This document shows, in pieces, positions 40,325 to 48,777 of a stretch of 64,000 bases of DNA (positions are counted from its first letter, which is position 1; every line of letters begins with the position of its first letter). The stretch comes from Succinivibrionaceae bacterium (GTDB lineage: Bacteria > Pseudomonadota > Gammaproteobacteria > Enterobacterales > Succinivibrionaceae). The stretch lies in the NCBI GenBank assembly GCA_016284235.1, contig JAEEOK010000124.1, positions 1 to 64,000 on the forward strand. Direction: 5' to 3'. The translations under genes were made by a program, and so were the position numbers. The notes beneath the pieces are model-generated. The model had not been told where the DNA came from, ran no database searches, and saw only the letters and a list, made by a program, of their open reading frames with translations.

Positions 40325-41856
40325 ACGCACTATTCTGGTGCTGTGCACTGCTGCCCTTTGCCGTGTTCCTGCACCGAATCTCCATAGACAGGCGTCTTTC
40401 CCCGCTCCCAGGGTTTGCCGATCTGGCGTCAGTGCTTATATCCTCGTGGCTGTTTGCACTCTCCTACTCCGTAAGCGGACGTCCTGCATTTGCCGCAGTA
40501 ATAACGGCAATGCTCCTTTCGGCTCTATGGATCACAAACAGCGCCAAAAAAAAGGTTCTGCGCAATGAACCTCTGGTCATTACAGATCTTGCCCTTGCAT
40601 GGCAGGTTGCCGTTTTTCCATCGCTGTATCTGCCGTTTCTCCCATGCAGAATTCTTCTTACAAGCGGGATCGTCTGGCTGACAGTTACCGCGGCCTTATG
40701 GATATGTTCTGCAAGCGAACATGTTTATGCGGCATGGTGGATATCAGCTTTGATTCCGGTACTGTGCCTGCTACTTATCAGGACCAGACCGGGTATATTT
40801 TTAGAAAAAAAAATAACCGTCCGGTTGCCTCTTACCTTCAATCCGTCATCCGACGCTGAAAAATACGGTCCTCTCGGAGCTGCGGTTCTGCACGGCATCT
40901 GGCATCTGACCAATAAACCGGAATGCTTAAAAAACTACAGTCCCGGGCAGGAGCCGCCTGCGGATATTGTCTGGAATAAATCATATCTAAATCAGCCAGG
41001 AGGCAGACTGCCGAATATCTTTCTGATACAGGCTGAATCCTTCTGTGATCCAAGAATTTTCTCGGATGAAATTCCCCGCGATATACTTGCCAACATGGAT
41101 CAGATATGCTCGGAAGGCCAAAGCGGCCGTCTCTCGGCGGAATCATTCGGAGCATACACTCTGAGAACTGAATATGCGGTTCTGACAGGTATTTCACCTT
41201 CTTCGATGGGTACATATGCATTCTATCCGTACCTTGGAACTCTTGGTTCACCGGTATGGTCCATAGCTCAGCACCTACGAAACCTGGGATACCGCACTGT
41301 GTGTGTTCACCCGTTCCACCGGGATTTTTTCTACAGAAACAAAGCAGTGCCGAATATGGGATTTGACGAATTCATAACCGCCGAAAACTTTCCGGACTCC
41401 GAGACATGGGGACCGTACATAAGCGATAACTGTGTGGCACGCACCATGATTGAACTCATGAATGCAGATCCCAGACCTTTATTCTGCTTTGCCATAACTA
41501 TGGAAAGCCACGGTCCGTGGCTTGAAGGACGGTTAAAAAAAGAATTTGAGAAAGGCGATGCACCGCAGATAGGTAATCTGGATCCTCAAATCTGCCGTTA
41601 TCTTGCACATCTTAAAAACGCAGACAGAATGATAGGCACTCTCTGCAACGGTCTGAAAAATTCGGATCGTCCGGGGATAATGGGACTGTACGGAGATCAT
41701 CTGCCAAACCTGCCGCAGCTCATCACAAATGAAGAAACTGCAACACCGTATTTCATCTGGAAAACAGGCTCAGACAGGAATCAGAAGCGAAAAATTGACA
41801 TCAGGCCGGAAGAAATGGGGGGATGCCTGCTGGAAGGACTTTTTAAACAGCTCTGA
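40321..41856 (+). CDS. LTA-synthase-family sulfatase membrane protein, RkpI-like
   Basis: N-terminal hydrophobic segments followed by PNIFLIQAESFCDPR, GRLSAESFGAYTLRTEYAVLTG, YRTVCVHPFHRDFFYRN, LFCFAITMESHGPW, GLYGDHLPNLP. TTG start overlapping the upstream stop. Confidence 0.85.
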   Translation: MNALFWCCALLPFAVFLHRISIDRRLSPLPGFADLASVLISSWLFALSYSVSGRPAFAAVITAMLLSALWITNSAKKKVLRNEPLVITDLALAWQVAVFPSLYLPFLPCRILLTSGIVWLTVTAALWICSASEHVYAAWWISALIPVLCLLLIRTRPGIFLEKKITVRLPLTFNPSSDAEKYGPLGAAVLHGIWHLTNKPECLKNYSPGQEPPADIVWNKSYLNQPGGRLPNIFLIQAESFCDPRIFSDEIPRDILANMDQICSEGQSGRLSAESFGAYTLRTEYAVLTGISPSSMGTYAFYPYLGTLGSPVWSIAQHLRNLGYRTVCVHPFHRDFFYRNKAVPNMGFDEFITAENFPDSETWGPYISDNCVARTMIELMNADPRPLFCFAITMESHGPWLEGRLKKEFEKGDAPQIGNLDPQICRYLAHLKNADRMIGTLCNGLKNSDRPGIMGLYGDHLPNLPQLITNEETATPYFIWKTGSDRNQKRKIDIRPEEMGGCLLEGLFKQL

Positions 41857-41929
41857 ATGATCAGACAGCAGGCGATCCTGCAACAGGCGGAAACTGGAGC
41901 CGCGGCTTCTGAAACATCTCATAAAAAAA

Positions 41930-42083
41930 GGTTCTTTACAAATTCCATTTGGAACTACGCTGACTAGACGACTGAACTCTGGCTCGTAGTGTTCTCACCA
42001 TTAAAATTGCATTTCAGCGATAACACAAGCGGCTATAGAACACAAGTTGAGGCTAATTCTAAACCCCAGCAAATAATTATTCC
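41930..42083 (+). repeat. Partial copy of ISL3-like MITE (L end plus truncated R end)
   Basis: GGTTCTTTACAAATTCCATTTGGAACTACGCTGAC...GAACTCTGGCTCGTAGTGTTC...TTGCATTTCAGCGATAAC matches the reverse complement of 42570-42669; GAGGCTAATTCTAAACCCCAGCAAATAATTATTCC matches the reverse complement of the R end. Confidence 0.75.
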
Positions 42084-42407
42084 GAGAGGGGAGCTGCGGA
42101 CAAAATTCTAGACATATATTACTCAGATTGTTCCCTGCTCAGTCCTTCAGTCAATAGGCGGACCGTCGTCCTTGTTTCAAAAAACATAAACTGCTCTCGA
42201 GTTATAGCAGCATTGTACGGACTGTTATTTTTTTTGCACTTAACTACCTTCCCAGGCCTTCAACTTTATCGACTACAAACACTAAACCGAATTACGCAAA
42301 ACAAGGCATTATTTTGTCATATAGAAACAAAATTCGAATCTTGAGGATATTATCAAAACAAATAGTCACAAATCCGAGCAGAAAGCCACAAAACCAATAA
42401 AAAATGA

Positions 42408-42669
42408 GGCTCTTTACAAAATCAAGTTGGAAATATCCAGGATGATTTATTCCAAATAAACAGCTCTCGCTAACATGGAATAATTATTTGCAGGAATTTA
42501 GAATTTATACTGATTGCTGTCATGTCATCCCCTAACCAATGATACTCAGTTTTTTTGTCCTTACAGTTACCAGCGTTACCTCTGAAATGCAAATTCTACT
42601 GATAGGAACATTACGGGCCAGAGTTCACTGGTTTGTCAGCATCGTTCCAACTCGAATTTGTAAAGAGCC
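42408..42669. mobile_element. 262-bp MITE-like element with about 25-bp terminal inverted repeats (ISL3-like ends)
   Basis: Left end GGCTCTTTACAAAATCAAGTTGGAA and right end TTCCAACTCGAATTTGTAAAGAGCC are inverted repeats (23/25); no ORF inside. Confidence 0.8.
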
Positions 42670-42881
42670 AAATATTTTAGCTTTCTTCTAAACAGAACTC
42701 CTGCCAACAGTCATTAAACCTGTCGGCTATTTGACAACCGGTACCGGCAACGGCGTAAAACTTCTTTCCAAATTCTTTTCATTCATTCAGTTTTGTTTAC
42801 ATTTCCAGATTTGCTGAGTCAAGTTCATGTTTCCACGTATTGGGGGTTTTGCCACAGAATAATCTGCATCTTTCAGATCAT

Positions 42882-43772
42882 TTATGTCAAAATTGCGTTT
42901 TTCCCTCCATCAAAGGAATTTATCAGTTGCTTCAGGAACAGTTCCACCACCGGCGTAAACACCTGATATTTTCTCCATAAAAGATAGGTCGGCGTTGATA
43001 ATTTGGGATGGAGCGGGATCCATACAAGTTCGCTGTCGTTGACAAGCCCCCTGTACGAAAGCATGATACAGACATGTTCCTTGACCATGACACTGCCGTT
43101 GTAGGCCAGATTAACCGTGTCCGATATTTTTAAATTATCTACGTCCTGACCGCACCATTTGGTCAATTCTTCAGATAATCCCTGTGTTGAAATGATTAAA
43201 TTCTGATTCAGCAGATTTTCAAAAGTAATTCTTTCGTGTTTTGCCAGAGGATGATCCTTTCTGACAACAATCCCCCATTCGTCATCCGCAGGATATCTGA
43301 CGTGATTGTACCTGTTAAGATCCGGTATTCCTGAAATGATGATAAAATCCAGAAGTCCTCTGTCCAGCATTTCCTCAACCTGAACGGTCATACCGCTTAT
43401 GATATGACACCTGAGTCCGGGATAATTTTTACGGAAAGATAAAAGCTCCTTTGCAAATATGTCCATGTGACATGATTCCGGGGCTCCCACATGGACATCT
43501 CCCCCGGTTATCTCATCCAGTTCCTCAAATTCCTTTTTTGTCTTGTCAAACAGGGAAACGATGTCTTCGGCGCGCTCGCGCAGCAGCATTCCCTCCTCGG
43601 TAAGGTTCATGCCTCCGCTGCTGCGAATAAACAGGGGACGTCCAAATTCCTCTTCAAGCTCCTTCATCTGTTTGGATAATGCGGACTGGGTTATGTAAAG
43701 CGTCCGTGAGGCCTGTGTCATGCTTCCCAGTCTTGCTATATGAAGAAAATTTTTTAACAGTTTTATGTCCAT
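42882..43772 (-). CDS. LysR family transcriptional regulator
   Basis: MDIKLLKNFLHIARLGSMTQASRTLYITQSALSKQMKELEEEFGRPLFIRSSGGMNLTEEG: LysR wHTH. The track start is 43802. Confidence 0.92.
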   Translation of the reverse strand: MDIKLLKNFLHIARLGSMTQASRTLYITQSALSKQMKELEEEFGRPLFIRSSGGMNLTEEGMLLRERAEDIVSLFDKTKKEFEELDEITGGDVHVGAPESCHMDIFAKELLSFRKNYPGLRCHIISGMTVQVEEMLDRGLLDFIIISGIPDLNRYNHVRYPADDEWGIVVRKDHPLAKHERITFENLLNQNLIISTQGLSEELTKWCGQDVDNLKISDTVNLAYNGSVMVKEHVCIMLSYRGLVNDSELVWIPLHPKLSTPTYLLWRKYQVFTPVVELFLKQLINSFDGGKNAILT

Positions 43773-43913
43773 GCCGTCTTTCCTCGTTACTAAAAAAAGC
43801 AAATAAGTGCGGAAAGGTTTTAATTATTCCAAACAGGAATAATACACTATGAAATTTTACCATTAGTAATTAACACCGTGAAGATGTAATATTTAAAACA
43901 TAAGGAGGGGGTC

Positions 43914-44066
43914 ATGAAAATAATGCTTAAAAATTCTCAGAACAGCAGAGCCAGCCTCCATGAAGCAGACTGCCCGGATATGCTCTGTCAGAACTGCACC
44001 GAATATTATGGTAGCCATCAGTACCGCAAGATGATTTCCGAAATGAAGGGATACGGAAGAAACTGA
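43914..44066 (+). CDS. Small 50-aa Cys-containing ORF
   Basis: ATG after a strong AAGGAGGGGG Shine-Dalgarno; MKIMLKNSQNSRASLHEADCPDMLCQNCTEYYGSHQYRKMISEMKGYGRN. Confidence 0.45.
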   Translation: MKIMLKNSQNSRASLHEADCPDMLCQNCTEYYGSHQYRKMISEMKGYGRN

Positions 44067-44180
44067 GGAAAATACTTCAGCAGACTCTGTTTGAGATAGA
44101 CATTCTGGATGATCTCATCATTAAGATTCGGACAGATGAAAAATAACGAAACTAATCAATAACCGACGAGAGGGACAGCT

Positions 44181-45323
44181 ATGAGACTCAACAAACTTTT
44201 AACAGCAATTATTACAGGAGCAATACTTATGGGAAGTGCTGACGTTATGGCAGGTGATGTACCGGTATCAGTCATATCCGGGGCATCGCAGATGAAAATG
44301 TCATCTGTGGAAGAACTCCGTGATGACACCAGGGTATTTAAAATCAACAAGGACATTCAGGCCCTTAAGGTAATGTTCACCAACCGTTACGGTTTTGATG
44401 TTGCCGGACATCTCTATTTACCGGCAAATTTCAGCAATGACAGGAAATATAAGGCTCTGGTAATTTCCGGTCCTTTCGGAGCGGTTAAGGAACAGTCATC
44501 AGGTCTTTATGCTCAGGAGCTGGCGGCAAGAGGATACGTTACTTTGGCATTTGATCCGTCCATGACCGGTGAATCCGGCGGCGCACGCCGAGACATGGGT
44601 TCTCCTGACATCTTTACTGAGGATTACAGTGCCGCAGTGGACTTTATCAGTAACCTAAAATTTGTTAATCCGGAAGAAATCGGAGCAATAGGTATATGCG
44701 GTCTGTCAGGCATGGCCATCACGGCAGCATCAAATGACATCCGTATCAAAGCCGTGGTAACTTCCGCCATGTATGACATGTCCGAAAGCATCAGTGATCA
44801 CTACAAGGAGGCTTATTATACCGATGAGCAGCGTAATATCGTAAAGAAACATCTTGCAAAGATGCGGGATGAAGAAGCAAAAAGCGGTAAGCTTATTCGC
44901 GGAGCTCATGAACTTGGTGTTGATGCCAACGGCAATATTCAGACATTTAACACTATGTTTCCTGACACTTTGCCGGACGATGCCGATCCTGTAACCAAGG
45001 ACTTTTACGGCTATTACGTTGGCAGGGCATATCACCCGAGGGCAATGAACTCCAACACTTCGGCCTGGGATGCAACCGCAGCATACGGATTCTTTAACTT
45101 TAAGCTGATGGATAATATAAAAGAACTTTCACCACGTCCGTTACTTCTCATTACCGGAGACAGGGCTCATTCAAAGTATTTTTCCGATAACGTTTATAAG
45201 GAAGCCCAAGAGCCAAAGGAACTGGTTGTAGTCAAGGGAGCCACGCACGCAGATCTTTACGATCAAATGGATAAGATCCCGTTTGACAAAATTGATAAAT
45301 TCTTCCGTGACAACCTAAAGTAA
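44181..45323 (+). CDS. Exported alpha/beta hydrolase (dienelactone-hydrolase-like)
   Basis: Signal peptide, HLYLPANFS, LAFDPSMTGESGG, IGAIGICGLSGMAI, PLLLITGDRAHSKYF, GATHADLYD. Confidence 0.82.
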   Translation: MRLNKLLTAIITGAILMGSADVMAGDVPVSVISGASQMKMSSVEELRDDTRVFKINKDIQALKVMFTNRYGFDVAGHLYLPANFSNDRKYKALVISGPFGAVKEQSSGLYAQELAARGYVTLAFDPSMTGESGGARRDMGSPDIFTEDYSAAVDFISNLKFVNPEEIGAIGICGLSGMAITAASNDIRIKAVVTSAMYDMSESISDHYKEAYYTDEQRNIVKKHLAKMRDEEAKSGKLIRGAHELGVDANGNIQTFNTMFPDTLPDDADPVTKDFYGYYVGRAYHPRAMNSNTSAWDATAAYGFFNFKLMDNIKELSPRPLLLITGDRAHSKYFSDNVYKEAQEPKELVVVKGATHADLYDQMDKIPFDKIDKFFRDNLK

Positions 45324-45348
45324 AATCCGATATCAGTCTGAGAATCAC

Positions 45349-45384
45349 ATGCCGTCAGTTATCTGCCGGCATTTCAGTATTTTT
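45349..45384 (+). terminator. Likely Rho-independent terminator of the hydrolase gene
   Basis: ATGCCG...CGGCAT stem followed by a T-rich stretch TTCAGTATTTTT. Confidence 0.45.
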
Positions 45385-45430
45385 ATCTGCTCGTGCCGTA
45401 AAACCATGCCCTTTAGGGCATGAATAAAGT
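45380..45430 (-). repeat. Dispersed hairpin element, second copy (CATGCCCTAAAGGGCATG-GTTTTACGGCACGAGCAGATAAAAA)
   Basis: Reverse-strand homology to 18331-18385, with perfect 7-bp stem. Confidence 0.6.
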
Positions 45431-46119
45431 AAGGCATAAAAATCAGGTATAATCTTCTCCGCCAAAAGAGATAGACTTCGGCTTTCTCAATGACGGCAAA
45501 TCAGGATGGTGCATAGCCGCATAGCTTGTGAAATCAACCTTCTTCCCGGTCAGCAGCATGAACCATCCGGAAGCAGCCGACAGCTTGCTGTGGAAACTGG
45601 CAGGAGTCCCCTGCCCTCAGCCAGAAGAAGATGTCAAACTGCTGTTTTAGGCAAGTCCGTCACTATCGAGACAGCAGTCCGGGACAGCAGGTATAGCAAG
45701 AATTTTGTACTGCAGATTCGTCTCATGCATCATTTTTCATCTCACTTTGAAAAGTTGGGATGAAAGATCAAATAATAAGAAGAAAAAAGGATGACGCCGG
45801 GACCTCCGTAAATTCTCAGTCCCCTGTCAGACAAAACACTGAACAGGCGCATCATGCTCGTCGCTGTTCCTTGAGTAACAGCTGTTGATTTCAATTTGCA
45901 GCCATTACTCTGAAAAAGGAATGCGGTTTCAACCATGCTGCATGCGGATGAAATGTGAAATGTTCCCTCATGGCGGTGATAAGGCATGCATCATCCCTGT
46001 CCGATACAAATTGAGAAGGGAAGCTGCGAAGGAAATCCGGCAGCACCGCCGGTTTATCCAGTTAAAAAAAACGCTATCGCATAAAACTTCTGCAACTAAA
46101 ATGATCTGTATGAAACAGA

Positions 46120-47172
46120 CTAAAGCCATCCGTCACTTCTGTAGCCTTCTGCCGCCTCTTTCATACCATCTCTGAGATTGATCTTAGGAACAAAACCAAG
46201 CTCAGAACAGATGCGGTTCCCGTTACAAATCCATCCGGTCTGTTTGGCCTCCTGATACTTGTCAAAATTCCACTGAGGCACCCGCCTTATACCGTGTCCC
46301 GTAAGACGTCTGAGCAGGATATCCGCAACAGAAGCCGAAACGGTAACAGCAAGTGCAGATAAAAAAATCACAGGAACAGGCAGATGAAAGATAAAAATTT
46401 TACTATTTTCATTTCTACCGCATACTCTGTTGACCGCCATGCCCATAGCAGTGTAAAACTCGTCTATGGTATAGATATTTCCGTCACTGACATGATACAC
46501 TCCGCGAGCATCGCCGCGACACAGAAGAAGCACCGCACGAGACAGATCATCCGCATGAACAGCACTGACATAAAACTGTCTCCTCCAGCCCGGACAGAAG
46601 GCGAATCTCATTTTTTCACCCCTGAACATAGGAAGCAGTCCTCTGTCGCCCGAGCCGTAAATAATCGGAGGTCTGATAACAGTCAATGCATCGCCGAGTT
46701 CCCGCCCCAGGATCTCCTCAACAAGAAGTTTTGACCATCCGTAGGAGGAAACAGGCGAAGCTCCGTCAGAATCAGAAACTCCCGGAGCCTCGCCGCACGG
46801 GCCTGTTGCCGCCATACTTGAAACAAGAACAAAACGGAATCCGTCCTTAAGATCTCCTGAAAGACGCAGTCTCCTGAGAGACTCTGCAAAACTTCTGGCC
46901 ATGGCAGAATTGTTTTTAAAATAATCCTGACGATAAAGGCCAAACAGAAGAGCCGCCATGTGTATAACAATATCCTTTCCTGCTACAGCTTCATCAAGAC
47001 CGTTTCCTGTCAGTAAATCAGCATGCACCACGGCAACATTCCGGGGAAGAACAGATGTATCGGAAGACTCACGAACAAGGCACGTAACCTCCGCACCTGC
47101 CGCTAAAAGCATCGGCATCAGATGCCGGCCGACAAATCCTGTTCCGCCTGTAACAAGAACTTTTTTATTCAT
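46120..47172 (-). CDS. Extended SDR / NAD-dependent epimerase-dehydratase-like oxidoreductase
   Basis: MNKKVLVTGGTGFVGRHL, VIHMAAL, SSMAATGP...SSYGWSKLLVEE (YxxxK), RPPIIYGSGDRGL. The track start is 47238; ATG at 47172 is preferred. Confidence 0.87.
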   Translation of the reverse strand: MNKKVLVTGGTGFVGRHLMPMLLAAGAEVTCLVRESSDTSVLPRNVAVVHADLLTGNGLDEAVAGKDIVIHMAALLFGLYRQDYFKNNSAMARSFAESLRRLRLSGDLKDGFRFVLVSSMAATGPCGEAPGVSDSDGASPVSSYGWSKLLVEEILGRELGDALTVIRPPIIYGSGDRGLLPMFRGEKMRFAFCPGWRRQFYVSAVHADDLSRAVLLLCRGDARGVYHVSDGNIYTIDEFYTAMGMAVNRVCGRNENSKIFIFHLPVPVIFLSALAVTVSASVADILLRRLTGHGIRRVPQWNFDKYQEAKQTGWICNGNRICSELGFVPKINLRDGMKEAAEGYRSDGWL

Positions 47173-47591
47173 AAGAAACGAAAAGGAATCACAATTACCG
47201 TTCAACATCATCAACCTTTTAAACAAATTAGAATTCAAAATTGTTTGACAATCTGATTATCAAAATCCGCCTGTCACTTTCAACGATAATCAACACGCTA
47301 AATGAAGGAGATCCGACCTGCATGAAACTGTTAACTTCTGTTACGCTGCAGGTGCAACAAAATGATGATCCATCACGGCGCCGCATATCTGATATTTGCA
47401 ACATTATATCTGACACCGGCAGAGAACTTAATGCACATCCGGTAAATCAGATCCGGATAAATGACGAAAAAAAATCCGTGAAGATGCAGAAGATCCACAA
47501 AAGAAATGATCTCTTGCGGCATCACACCAAAAATAATAAAATTCATATGCTTTAAATTTGTTTAATCTGTATCACAAAAACGAGAATTTTC

Positions 47592-48479
47592 ATGAGTTCC
47601 ACATCTCAAAACAGCACAGACAGCACACCGCAAAACTGCATATGTCTTTCTCCTGAAGGTATTGCCAAGGCAAGCGAGGATATTACTCATCATAAAGTTA
47701 GCAAGCCAGCACTAAAAGCACTGCTTCTTGCGATAAACGCCGGTGCATTCATTGCGCTTGCATTCATGTTCTACACAACAGCTCTTGCCGACGGACACGG
47801 GAAACTTGTGGGAGGTTTGTGTTTTTCTCTCGGACTTATGCTGTGCATAATCATGGGAGGAGAACTTTTTACGTCCACCACCCTCACTCTTGTAGCAAAA
47901 TGTGCCCGTAAAACAACATGGAAGGAACTTGCCAAAAACTGGACTCTTGTTTACATCGGAAACTTTATAGGCGGTCTGCTGATAGTCGTGCTTATGATGC
48001 TGTGCCGCCAATATGACGCCTTCAGCGGAGAATGGGGAAAAATCATACTCAACACATCGCTTCATAAATTATCTCATGTAAGAGCTGATGAACCGTATAT
48101 CAGAGGATTTATCGAGGCTATGAGCATGGGTATATTCTGCAATATCATGGTATGTGCGGCTGTGTGGATGAGTTTTGCCGGTAAAACGCTTACAGACAAG
48201 ATGCTGGCAATGATTTTCCCTGTGGGAATGTTTGTTGCTTCAGGATTTGAGCACAGCATTGCCAATATGTTCATGATCCCTGGTGGAATAGGAATTGAAA
48301 ATTTTGCAGAACCGGAATTCTGGAGCAAAACTGGACTGAATCCCGACACTTATTCAAAACTTACGGTTGGAAATTTTCTTATCAATAATCTGATCCCGGT
48401 TACCATCGGCAACATAATCGGCGGTGGACTTATGATCGGCGTATACAACTGGTATGTGAACACCAGACTTTCAAAATAA
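47592..48479 (+). CDS. focA: Formate/nitrite transporter (FocA family)
   Basis: Family signatures GGLCFSLGLMLCIIMGGELFTS, NWTLVYIGNFIGGL, SGFEHSIANMFMIPGGI. Confidence 0.85.
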   Translation: MSSTSQNSTDSTPQNCICLSPEGIAKASEDITHHKVSKPALKALLLAINAGAFIALAFMFYTTALADGHGKLVGGLCFSLGLMLCIIMGGELFTSTTLTLVAKCARKTTWKELAKNWTLVYIGNFIGGLLIVVLMMLCRQYDAFSGEWGKIILNTSLHKLSHVRADEPYIRGFIEAMSMGIFCNIMVCAAVWMSFAGKTLTDKMLAMIFPVGMFVASGFEHSIANMFMIPGGIGIENFAEPEFWSKTGLNPDTYSKLTVGNFLINNLIPVTIGNIIGGGLMIGVYNWYVNTRLSK

Positions 48480-48516
48480 AACTAAAAACCTGTTTTCATA
48501 CAGATTAAAAAAGGTA

Positions 48517-48545
48517 TTAGGTCTAGACTCGTAGTTTAGACCTAA
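48517..48545 (-). terminator. Rho-independent terminator downstream of the 77-aa ORF
   Basis: Minus strand TTAGGTCTA-AACTACGAGTC-TAGACCTAA followed by TACCTTTTTT. Confidence 0.65.
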
Positions 48546-48775
48546 CACTTTTCTTTAATGCTCTTTCTGTCCACATCATAACGCCTGCAGAACTCCAGTA
48601 TATCCTCATCCGAATTGATCAGCATTACCTCGCGGAATTTGCCGTTTTTTCTGTTGCAGAAACCAGCAACCTTCTCACCGGTACAGATTCCGATCCTCAA
48701 AACAGGTTCCTCCTCTTCTGGATTATATGGAGTTACGGAGTTCTTCTTTTTAAACAGAAAATCGAAAAATCCCAT
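48542..48775 (-). CDS. Hypothetical 77-aa protein
   Basis: ORF directly downstream of the U32 peptidase gene (2-nt gap), consistent with an operon. Confidence 0.55.
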   Translation of the reverse strand: MGFFDFLFKKKNSVTPYNPEEEEPVLRIGICTGEKVAGFCNRKNGKFREVMLINSDEDILEFCRRYDVDRKSIKEKC

Positions 48776-48777
48776 GA

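Noticed and set aside
29666-41856. Considered the operon as a colibactin- or PUFA-type gene cluster
   Set aside because: No NRPS modules, no tandem ACPs, no FabA-like DH pair or PfaD; the AONS plus KpsS plus sulfatase context fits an rkp-like locus better.
45506-46175. ORFs of 81-96 aa between hydrolase and SDR
   Set aside because: No motifs; the region near 45400-45640 looks like decayed mobile DNA rather than intact genes.
47241-47555. 104-aa ORF upstream of focA
   Set aside because: Overlaps the start region of the SDR gene on the other strand and has no recognisable motifs; more likely an intergenic or leader region.
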